From Mucilaginibacter sp. MD40 (GTDB taxonomy: Bacteria; Bacteroidota; Bacteroidia; Sphingobacteriales; Sphingobacteriaceae): a stretch of DNA of 64,000 bases. Shown here piece after piece: positions 43,754 through 50,511 of the stretch; position 1 is the first letter of the stretch, and every line of letters starts with the position of its first letter. A model generated the notes under the pieces. That model was given only the letters and a program-made list of their open reading frames with translations, was not told where the DNA came from and did no database searches. The stretch lies in NCBI RefSeq assembly GCF_002288635.1, contig NZ_NRSW01000001.1:2342802-2406801 (forward strand), written 5' to 3'. A program made the position numbers and the translations under genes.

Positions 43754-44476
43754 ATGAGAAAAAATATTTTAGTAGCGTTCATGATGATGTTAAGTGCTAC
43801 GGTATTTGGTTTTGCCAAACCACGCGTGTTGGTATTTAGCAAAACAGCCGGCTTTCACCATGAATCTATAGCGGTTGGTGTACCTGCAGTTATTAAAATG
43901 GGTCAGGAGAATAACTTTGATGTAGACACTACCACGAACTCAGCATTATTTACCCTGCAAAATTTAAAAAAGTATAAGGCTGTCATTTTCTTAAGCACAA
44001 CAGGTGATGTTTTAAACAATGAACAACAGGCAGCCTTTGAGCAATATATAAAGCAGGGCGGTGGTTTTGTTGGCGTGCACTCTGCAACAGATACCGAATA
44101 CGTCTGGCCCTGGTATGGCAACCTGGTTGGTGCATATTTTAAAAGTCACCCCAGCAAACAGCAGGAGGCTGACCTGCATGTAGTTGACCGTAAATTTATT
44201 GCCACCAAACACCTGCCGGTAGTTTGGCGCAGGTTAGATGAGTGGTATAATTACAAATGGATAGCTAAGGGCCTGCATGTATTGATCACTATAGATGAAA
44301 AAAGTTATACCGGAGGCGAAAACGGAAGTAATCACCCTATGAGCTGGTATCATAATTATGACGGCGGACGCGCATTTTATACCGCATTGGGCCACACCGA
44401 CGCCTCGTATAGTGAACCTTTATTCCTGAAACATCTTTTAGGCGGTATCAAATACGCTATGGGGCGGTCAAAGTAA
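43754..44476 (+). CDS. ThuA-domain protein (secreted)
   Basis: 240 residues from the ATG at 43754, with a signal peptide (1-20, TVFGFA). The ThuA/glutamine-amidotransferase-like fold follows: PRVLVFSKTAGFHHESI, AVIFLSTTGDVLNNEQQAAFEQYIKQGGGFVGVHSATDTEY, HPMSWYHNYDGGRAFYTALGHTDASYSEP and HLLGGIKYAMG. ThuA proteins act in trehalose or other disaccharide use via 3-keto derivatives. The adjacent GMC oxidoreductase (49 bp upstream) fits such a pathway, but the substrate is unknown. Confidence 0.88.
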   Translation: MRKNILVAFMMMLSATVFGFAKPRVLVFSKTAGFHHESIAVGVPAVIKMGQENNFDVDTTTNSALFTLQNLKKYKAVIFLSTTGDVLNNEQQAAFEQYIKQGGGFVGVHSATDTEYVWPWYGNLVGAYFKSHPSKQQEADLHVVDRKFIATKHLPVVWRRLDEWYNYKWIAKGLHVLITIDEKSYTGGENGSNHPMSWYHNYDGGRAFYTALGHTDASYSEPLFLKHLLGGIKYAMGRSK

Positions 44477-44484
44477 TTGATTAA

Positions 44485-44541
44485 CACAAACAAAACAGAG
44501 AAGCCCGCCTATAAAAAGCGGGTTTCTCTGTTTTGTTTGTG
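44485..44541. terminator. Exceptionally long terminator hairpin between convergent genes
   Basis: 24-bp arms at 44485-44508 and 44518-44541 with a single G-U pair and a 9-nt loop. It separates the ThuA gene from the convergent M28 peptidase gene, whose stop is 6 bp away. Confidence 0.9.
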
Positions 44542-44546
44542 TATCG

Positions 44547-46097
44547 TTATTCAAAACCACCATGGCGGTTAGCCTTAACCGGCTGCGGCCATTTTCCAGG
44601 CTGTCCGGTATTGCTATTAACCGGTAATTCAGCCTTATCTCTAGGAAACTTATTGGGGTCTTCTGATGCCATATAAACTAATATCGCGGTTAGGATAGCA
44701 TTGCTGCGCAGGTCATCAAAAACAATTTTGTCATAGGTATCGCGGTTGGTGTGCCAGGTATAATTACCGTACGACCAACTGTTTGAGCCTAACGAAAAAC
44801 CAGGAGCATCTGCGGCTACAAATGATGCAAAATCAGAGCCACCTCCGCCCGGCGAGCCCGGAAAGTTGGTTTTTATTTGATGGCGTATCGTATCAGGAAC
44901 CGCTTCAAGCCATTTGCTGATAAAATCGCCGGCTTTAGCAAAGCCCTGCCCGCTGATGTTTACTACTCGGCCTGTGCCATTGTCCTGGTTGAATAAAGCC
45001 TGCAGGTTAGCCACAATTTCAGGGTGATCTTCCACAAAAGCACGCGAACCGTTCAAACCCTGTTCTTCACTTGACCAATGGCCAACCAATATGGTGCGTT
45101 TAGGCTTAGGATATACTTTCTTTAATATCCTCATAGCTTCCATCATGGTTAATGTGCCTGTGCCGTTATCTGTAGCGCCGGTAGCACCGTCCCATGAGTC
45201 AAAATGGGCCGAGAGCATTACATATTCATCAGGCTTTTCGGTCCCTTTAATTTCACCGATAACATTAAACGTAGGTACCGCTCCAAGCTCTTTAGATTCT
45301 GTTTGAATTGTAATACGTGGTTTTTCGTTATTTTCGGTAAGTCGATACAACAAACCGTAATCTTCCAGGGCAATGTCTACCGTAGGGATGGTTTTTGTAT
45401 AAGCGGCGAATATCTTATCAACCCCAAAGCCCTGCGACCAATAATTGGTAATAATACCTGCCGCGCCCGCTTTTTCCAGTGCTATCGCAAGTGTTTTTGT
45501 AGTGTAACCAGTCTTTTTAATACGGTTTCTCCATGCTTCGGTACGTGCGGTACGTTCTTCCTTCATTTTGTCGAATGATCCTTGTAAAGCAAATTCTTTC
45601 CAGTTATCATCCGGGCGGCCGCTAACAGGATTCATAGATATCATCACAAATTTTCCTTTTACAGCCGGTAACCACTTTGCAAAAGCGGTTGAATCGGCAA
45701 CATCGGCCAGTATAATAGTTTCGGCGGTTACCGGTTTTTTCATACCCGGGCTCCAGGCAAGCTGCGTACCTTCAATACTATGTATACGTGGGTACACCAT
45801 ATCGATGTGCGATATACCGCGTTCCCAACCGCGCCAGTCGCCCCATTTTTCCTGTCGTGCGGTAATACCCCAGCTTTTATACTTGTCTATAGCCCATTTA
45901 CCGGCTTTGTCAAATTGAGGTGTACCTACCAGGCGGGGGCCTATGCCATCCAGCAATTCATGGGCAAGTGTTGGTAGTTGTGAGTTTTCGGTAGCTTCTT
46001 TTACAATATCGCTAACCATGGTATTGCTGGTTTGCGCGTAGCTTACGCTGCTCATGCAGATACCGGCTACAAAAAATAGTTTGTTAAAGTTCTTCAT
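44547..46097 (-). CDS. Secreted M28-family zinc aminopeptidase/carboxypeptidase
   Basis: 516 residues from the ATG at 46097 (MKNFNKLFFVAGICMSSVSYAQ, signal peptide); an upstream start would add 13 unlikely residues. A PA-domain insert (~130-270) precedes the M28 catalytic fold. The zinc ligands and catalytic residues are present: His and Asp in LSAHFDSWDGATGATDNGTGTL (ligand H, catalytic D, bridging D), Glu-Glu in GHWSSEEQGLNGSRAF, and the later Asp/His regions. It probably removes N-terminal residues from peptides in the periplasm or outside. Confidence 0.9.
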   Translation of the reverse strand: MKNFNKLFFVAGICMSSVSYAQTSNTMVSDIVKEATENSQLPTLAHELLDGIGPRLVGTPQFDKAGKWAIDKYKSWGITARQEKWGDWRGWERGISHIDMVYPRIHSIEGTQLAWSPGMKKPVTAETIILADVADSTAFAKWLPAVKGKFVMISMNPVSGRPDDNWKEFALQGSFDKMKEERTARTEAWRNRIKKTGYTTKTLAIALEKAGAAGIITNYWSQGFGVDKIFAAYTKTIPTVDIALEDYGLLYRLTENNEKPRITIQTESKELGAVPTFNVIGEIKGTEKPDEYVMLSAHFDSWDGATGATDNGTGTLTMMEAMRILKKVYPKPKRTILVGHWSSEEQGLNGSRAFVEDHPEIVANLQALFNQDNGTGRVVNISGQGFAKAGDFISKWLEAVPDTIRHQIKTNFPGSPGGGGSDFASFVAADAPGFSLGSNSWSYGNYTWHTNRDTYDKIVFDDLRSNAILTAILVYMASEDPNKFPRDKAELPVNSNTGQPGKWPQPVKANRHGGFE

Positions 46098-46212
46098 GTT
46101 TATTGTTGATATAGGGCTAAGTATGCTAATGTACATTTAATCTGTTAGCGCGAGGATTGACCTTCTGTAACATTTACATGGAAACAAGATGTATCAATAC
46201 GCTTATGTACTG

Positions 46213-47154
46213 CTAAACAGATACATGCGAATTTATTTTTGTAATGTCCAGTACAATTCTTCCTGTATCATCGCGCTCAAACATAGGCACAAATTTGGCA
46301 TACCAAACCATATCAGAAGTTTGGTAAGCCGTACGCGAATGCACGGTTTGTGAGAAAGTATCATCAAAAGCGCTAAGCAAAACAGCAAAGCTGGCATCTG
46401 TTTCCTCCAATTCTTTACGACTCATCTTCGCCAGCGGGCTACTATCATTTAAAGGGTGTACCACGGTCCAGTTTAGGGTTAACATACTTACATTGCGCCG
46501 TTCCAACTCTAAGGGAAAGAATTGCCTTATAGGTTTACCGTCAATAACTTTGTTATAAGAAAATATCACTTCTATACCAATATCAATAAGTACGTTACGG
46601 CGTATATTGCAAAGCCTGAACATAATACCTTGCTGGCCGTCTTTATAGGGTGCAACCAGCAGATTTTCGCTGTAAATGATCTTGGCAGAAGGTTTCGAAA
46701 ACCGCCCATAAAGTAAACCGGTTGCCAGCGCGAAGGCCAACAGACCCAGCATGGATTCAAAAGCCGCAACCGTATTGGCAACAACACCTTTAGGGCTAAT
46801 GTGACCGTACCCAACTGTGGATATGGTTTGCGCGGAAAAGAAAAAAGCGTCTAAAAAATGGCTCATACCATTTTGGGCAGCAGTTCCATCTAAACTTTCT
46901 TTTCCTATGAGTACATAAATAACAGCGAAAATCAGGTTAGTAACCAGGTACCCACTCATTACCACTATCCAAAACTTTGTCCAGCTCATGGTAATAAGCA
47001 TATGGTAAGTATCGGCAGTGTTAAGGCGTGAAAGACCCTTTCGTTTAACATTAACGGAGCCATCCTTATTTAATAACGGCTGACTTTTGATGACGGGTTG
47101 CGGGCCAAACCCCAGATCATTTTCAGGATTTACTTTTTGCTCAGTTATGGACAT
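46213..47154 (-). CDS. Inward-rectifier-type potassium channel (KirBac)
   Basis: 313 residues. There are two membrane helices (~62-84 and ~122-150) around a pore loop with the K+ selectivity filter T113-V-G-Y-G117 (QTISTVGYGHISPKG). The Ig-like cytoplasmic domain (~160-313) contains FRLCNIRRNVLIDIGIEVIFSY and LTLNWTVVHPLNDSSPL, typical of Kir/KirBac. It forms a tetrameric K+ channel in the inner membrane. It is divergent from the trp operon across 262 bp. Confidence 0.93.
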   Translation of the reverse strand: MSITEQKVNPENDLGFGPQPVIKSQPLLNKDGSVNVKRKGLSRLNTADTYHMLITMSWTKFWIVVMSGYLVTNLIFAVIYVLIGKESLDGTAAQNGMSHFLDAFFFSAQTISTVGYGHISPKGVVANTVAAFESMLGLLAFALATGLLYGRFSKPSAKIIYSENLLVAPYKDGQQGIMFRLCNIRRNVLIDIGIEVIFSYNKVIDGKPIRQFFPLELERRNVSMLTLNWTVVHPLNDSSPLAKMSRKELEETDASFAVLLSAFDDTFSQTVHSRTAYQTSDMVWYAKFVPMFERDDTGRIVLDITKINSHVSV

Positions 47155-47204
47155 TATAAAACAATAGCTTTAAGGCATAAATATAATCATGTACCCATTT
47201 ATCA

Positions 47205-47236
47205 TTTGCAAATGGTTAAAACAATTTACATATTTG
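47205..47236 (+). promoter_or_regulatory. Promoter of the trp operon leader
   Basis: TTTG (47205-47208), 20 bp, then CATATTTG (47229-47236): a close match to the Bacteroidota -33/-7 pattern TTTG-N19-21-TAnnTTTG. Transcription would start around 47241-47243, only a few bases before the leader-peptide ATG. Confidence 0.6.
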
Positions 47237-47246
47237 CCAACAAGTA

Positions 47247-47297
47247 ATGAAAATACAATTGAACAATAACTGGTGGTGGCTTAACGATATATCGTAA
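47247..47297 (+). CDS. Tryptophan-rich leader peptide of the trp attenuator
   Basis: A 16-codon frame, MKIQLNNNWWWLNDIS, stop at 47295-47297, with three consecutive Trp codons (47271-47279). It begins a few bases after the predicted transcription start and ends directly before the region-2 sequence of the attenuator. A triple-Trp run in such a short frame just upstream of trpD is the signature of ribosome-mediated attenuation. The peptide itself probably has no function beyond sensing charged tRNA-Trp. Confidence 0.85.
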   Translation: MKIQLNNNWWWLNDIS

Positions 47298-47366
47298 GGC
47301 AACCTCATTTTTGTTTTTATAATAAATAGATACACAGAAGGGTTGCCATATGGCAGCCCTTTTTTA
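47275..47366 (+). promoter_or_regulatory. trp transcription attenuator (alternative hairpins)
   Basis: Hairpin 1:2 has arms 47275-47289 (overlapping Trp codons 2 and 3) and 47290-47304, with 13 of 15 positions paired. Region 2 (GGCAACC, 47298-47304) is also exactly complementary to region 3 (GGTTGCC, 47341-47347), forming the antiterminator. Region 3 alternatively pairs with region 4: AAGGGTTGCCA 47338-47348 with TGGCAGCCCTT 47351-47361, followed by a T-run (the terminator). Stalling at Trp codons frees region 2, blocks the terminator and lets RNA polymerase reach trpD. It resembles the Bacteroid-trp RNA class known from Bacteroidota. Confidence 0.82.
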
Positions 47367-47415
47367 TTTAAGTAAAATTTGTCCGGCTGATACGCATGCG
47401 GCTGGTTTGTAGATT

Positions 47416-48405
47416 ATGAAAGAGATACTTAATCATTTATTTGAACACAAAACGTTTACCCGTGAGCAATCAAGGGGAATTCTAAAAGATATCGCTCTCG
47501 GGAAATTTAACAATTCTCAAATGGCAGCTTTCATGACGGCTTACTGCATGCGCAGTATTACCGTTCAGGAACTTGAAGGGTTTAGAGATGCCATGCTGGA
47601 GCTTTGCCTGCCGGTTGATCTGGGCGGCGGTGAATTTATTGACCTATGCGGAACAGGAGGCGATGGTAAGGATACGTTCAATATTTCAACACTTGCCTCA
47701 TTTGTTGTAGCCGGAGCAGGTTACAAGGTGGCCAAACATGGTAATTATGGTGTGTCTTCCGGCTGTGGATCATCAAACGTGATGGAGCATTTAGGCTATA
47801 CTTTTACTAATGATGCAGATGCCTTAAAACGCAGTGCAGAAAAAGCCAATATTTGTTTTTTGCATGCTCCTTTATTTCACCCGGCTATGAAAACCGTTGC
47901 GCCAATACGCCGCGAATTAGGTGTGAAAACATTCTTTAATATGCTTGGTCCGCTGGCAAATCCGGCAAAGCCGAAAAACCAAATGGTAGGTGTGTTTAAC
48001 CTGGAGCTGGCCCGTATATATGCTTACCTGTATCAAAAATCTGGTGTAAAATACACCATATTAAATGCGCTTGATGGTTACGACGAAATATCCTTAACCT
48101 GCGATTTTAAAACTTTTTCATCAGAAGGGGAGCGGGTTACCAGTGTGGAATCATTGGGTTTCGAGAAACTGAAAGAAGATCAGATCGCCGGCGGACATAC
48201 CGTTGCCGAATCGGCAGACATATTCATGAAGGTACTTAACGATGAAGCTACAAGCGCGCAAACCAGCGTGGTGCTCAGCAATGCGGCAATGGCCATAAAA
48301 ACCATTAAGCCGGAAAGTAGTTTTGCTGACTGTTTTTATGAAGCCGAAGAATCATTAATGAGTAAGAAAGCGCTTACCAGTTTTAAAACCCTTTTAGCCA
48401 ATTAA
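47416..48405 (+). CDS. trpD: Anthranilate phosphoribosyltransferase
   Basis: 329 residues. It transfers phosphoribose from PRPP to anthranilate, the second committed step of tryptophan synthesis. The glycine-rich PRPP/anthranilate site CGTGGDGKDTFNIST lies at ~78-92; HGNYGVSSGCGSSNVMEHLG and RRELGVKTFFNMLGPLANPA are also typical. It is the first structural gene after the attenuator, 49 bp beyond the terminator's T-run, and is followed by trpF after one base. Confidence 0.97.
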   Translation: MKEILNHLFEHKTFTREQSRGILKDIALGKFNNSQMAAFMTAYCMRSITVQELEGFRDAMLELCLPVDLGGGEFIDLCGTGGDGKDTFNISTLASFVVAGAGYKVAKHGNYGVSSGCGSSNVMEHLGYTFTNDADALKRSAEKANICFLHAPLFHPAMKTVAPIRRELGVKTFFNMLGPLANPAKPKNQMVGVFNLELARIYAYLYQKSGVKYTILNALDGYDEISLTCDFKTFSSEGERVTSVESLGFEKLKEDQIAGGHTVAESADIFMKVLNDEATSAQTSVVLSNAAMAIKTIKPESSFADCFYEAEESLMSKKALTSFKTLLAN

Positions 48406-48406
48406 C

Positions 48407-49024
48407 ATGAATATTAAGGTTTGCGGTTTAAAATACGTGGATAATATTGGGGAGGTAGCAGCTCTTGGCCCCGATTATGTAGGTTTTATTTGCTACGATC
48501 AATCGCCCCGCTATATGGCTGATCTGCCGCCAAATGTTACTGCTGTACCTAATGGCGTGGTAACCACTGGCGTTTTTGTAAACGAAGATGCCGATAAGGT
48601 ATTTGAAATGATAGAGCGTTATGGTTTTAAGGCTATACAGTTGCACGGTACCGAAACACCAGAATATTGCTTGCAGTTTAAGGGCAAGGTTACAGTTATT
48701 AAAGCTTTTGGAGTAGATGCCGATTTTAACTTTGAGCAGCTGGAGGCTTACAAAGATGTTGTGGATTTCTTTTTGTTCGACACCAAGACACCGGCGCATG
48801 GCGGCTCAGGTGAAACATTTGACTGGGAGATGCTTGATCGTTACAAAATGAATGTTCCCTTCTTTCTTTCAGGAGGGTTAAGCCCTGATAATATCAGCGA
48901 AGTAGCAAAAATTAAACATCCCGCCTTTTACGGTGTTGACCTCAACAGCAAATTTGAGATAGAACCCGGGCTTAAAGACATTAGCAAGTTAAAGGAAGCT
49001 TTCGTGTTGTTACTTAACGAGTAG
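48407..49024 (+). CDS. trpF: Phosphoribosylanthranilate isomerase
   Basis: 205 residues, TIM barrel. The N-terminal IKVCGLKYVDNI contains the catalytic Cys (residue 6), and the catalytic Asp lies in FLFDTKTPAHGGSGETFDW (~126). The phosphate-binding motif is FFLSGGLSPDNI (~160). It performs the Amadori rearrangement of phosphoribosylanthranilate. It starts one base after the trpD stop. trpC, which usually sits between trpD and trpF in Bacteroidota operons, is absent. Confidence 0.97.
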   Translation: MNIKVCGLKYVDNIGEVAALGPDYVGFICYDQSPRYMADLPPNVTAVPNGVVTTGVFVNEDADKVFEMIERYGFKAIQLHGTETPEYCLQFKGKVTVIKAFGVDADFNFEQLEAYKDVVDFFLFDTKTPAHGGSGETFDWEMLDRYKMNVPFFLSGGLSPDNISEVAKIKHPAFYGVDLNSKFEIEPGLKDISKLKEAFVLLLNE

Positions 49025-49059
49025 TGAACAATAATTAAGAAAAATAATATATCATTCGG

Positions 49060-50241
49060 ATGAAATACGGAGTAAATGAACAAGGATATTACGGTGATTT
49101 TGGCGGAGCATACATTCCTGAAATGCTTTACCCTAATGTAGAGGAATTACGCCGCGAATACGTAAAAATTTTAGACGACCCGGATTTTAAACAGGAGTTT
49201 GACCAGTTAATGAAAGATTACGTTGGCCGGCCTTCACCTTTGTACCACGCTAAGCGTTATTCTGAAAAATACGGCGCCAACATTTTCTTTAAGCGGGAAG
49301 ACCTTAACCATACCGGTTCACATAAGATAAACAATGCCATTGGGCAGATATTATTGGCTAAACGCCTTGGTAAAAAACGCATTATTGCTGAAACAGGTGC
49401 CGGTCAGCATGGCGTTGCCACAGCAACAGTTTGCGCCTTAATGGGTATTGAGTGCATTGTTTACATGGGCGAAATAGATATGGAGCGCCAGGCGCCTAAC
49501 GTAGCCCGCATGAAAATGTTAGGTGCAACCGTGATCCCTGCAACATCGGGCAGTAAAACGCTGAAGGACGCTACCAACGAGGCCCTGCGCGATTGGATAG
49601 CCAACCCGGTTGATACACATTATATCATCGGCTCCGTAGTGGGGCCATACCCGTACCCGGAGATGGTGGCAAAGTTCCAGTCCATCATATCTGCAGAAAC
49701 AAAGGTGCAGCTCAAAGAACACACCGGCAGCGAATTACCGCAATATGTATTGGCATGTGTTGGCGGCGGCAGTAATGCTATGGGCATGTTTTACAATTTC
49801 CTTGATGATGAAGAAGTTAAATTAGTTGCCGTTGAAGCTGCAGGCAAAGGGGTAAACAGTGGCCATTCTGCCGCAACCACTGCATTGGGGAAAGAGGGCG
49901 TATTACACGGCAGCCGCACTATTTTAATGCAAAGTGACGATGGCCAGGTTGTTGAACCTTATTCCATATCGGCCGGATTAGATTATCCGGGGATAGGTCC
50001 GCAGCACGCACACTTGTATAAAGTTAACCGCGCGCAATATGTGAGTATTACCGATGAAGAATCGTTAAATGCTGGTTTGCTTTGTTGCCAGTTAGAAGGC
50101 ATCATACCGGCAATAGAAACTGCTCATGCCCTGGCCTATCTCGAAAAGATGACTTTTAAAAAGGATGATAATGTTGTGATCTGCATCTCGGGCCGTGGCG
50201 ATAAGGATCTGAGTACCTACATTAAGCATTTTGGATATTAG
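49060..50241 (+). CDS. trpB: Tryptophan synthase beta chain
   Basis: 393 residues, PLP-dependent. The PLP lysine is K89 in LNHTGSHKINN. The phosphate-binding loop is CVGGGSNAMGMFY (~230) and AETGAGQHGVATATVCA lies at ~110. This is the standard TrpB1 type that partners TrpA. It lies 35 bp after trpF, but no trpA follows; the next 270 bp are a repeat region and then transporter genes. Confidence 0.97.
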   Translation: MKYGVNEQGYYGDFGGAYIPEMLYPNVEELRREYVKILDDPDFKQEFDQLMKDYVGRPSPLYHAKRYSEKYGANIFFKREDLNHTGSHKINNAIGQILLAKRLGKKRIIAETGAGQHGVATATVCALMGIECIVYMGEIDMERQAPNVARMKMLGATVIPATSGSKTLKDATNEALRDWIANPVDTHYIIGSVVGPYPYPEMVAKFQSIISAETKVQLKEHTGSELPQYVLACVGGGSNAMGMFYNFLDDEEVKLVAVEAAGKGVNSGHSAATTALGKEGVLHGSRTILMQSDDGQVVEPYSISAGLDYPGIGPQHAHLYKVNRAQYVSITDEESLNAGLLCCQLEGIIPAIETAHALAYLEKMTFKKDDNVVICISGRGDKDLSTYIKHFGY

Positions 50242-50380
50242 GTGGTGAGGGTACCGTGGTGAATGGTGAGAGAAAAATGGTGAGTGATTGTGAACTTTAC
50301 GTATTTATCAAAAGTCCATCATTCACCAAACTTATACCCCTCTCACCATTTCCTACTGACTATTCACCGCTCACTAATAT
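50242..50380. repeat. TGGTGA-type inverted repeat cluster after trpB
   Basis: Several near-copies of GGTGAATG, ATGGTGAG and GTGAGTGA on the left (50242-50298) are mirrored by complements CATTCACC, CTCACCATT and TATTCACC on the right (50327-50374). Together they can fold as a long irregular hairpin. It looks like a dispersed intergenic repeat of the REP/MITE kind and may terminate trp transcription. Confidence 0.5.
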
Positions 50381-50480
50381 GTATCATAAACGTACACATG
50401 CTGTCACACTTACGAACAGCGTACACTTTGCATAATTACTGTAAATATCTATAAATCAGCAATTTGTTATTTTGGTATAG
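50381..50480 (+). promoter_or_regulatory. Upstream element of the permease array (copy 1)
   Basis: GTATCATAA at 50381, CGTAC at 50391 (offset 10), GCTGT at 50400 (offset 19) paired with ACAGC at 50416-50420, GCGTAC at 50419, and a TTTTGGTA core with GG at 50474 (offset 93). The same order and near-identical offsets recur before the ATPase gene at 60398. It is probably an activator-binding site plus promoter; the sigma factor is uncertain. Confidence 0.55.
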
Positions 50481-50511
50481 CTTTTAACCTTGTTAGGCAA
50501 ATACCGTCACA

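Noticed and set aside
50460..50480. Sigma-54 promoter before the permease array
   Set aside because: TTTTGGTA lacks the GC doublet of the -12 element at the right distance; sigma-54 control cannot be claimed from sequence alone.
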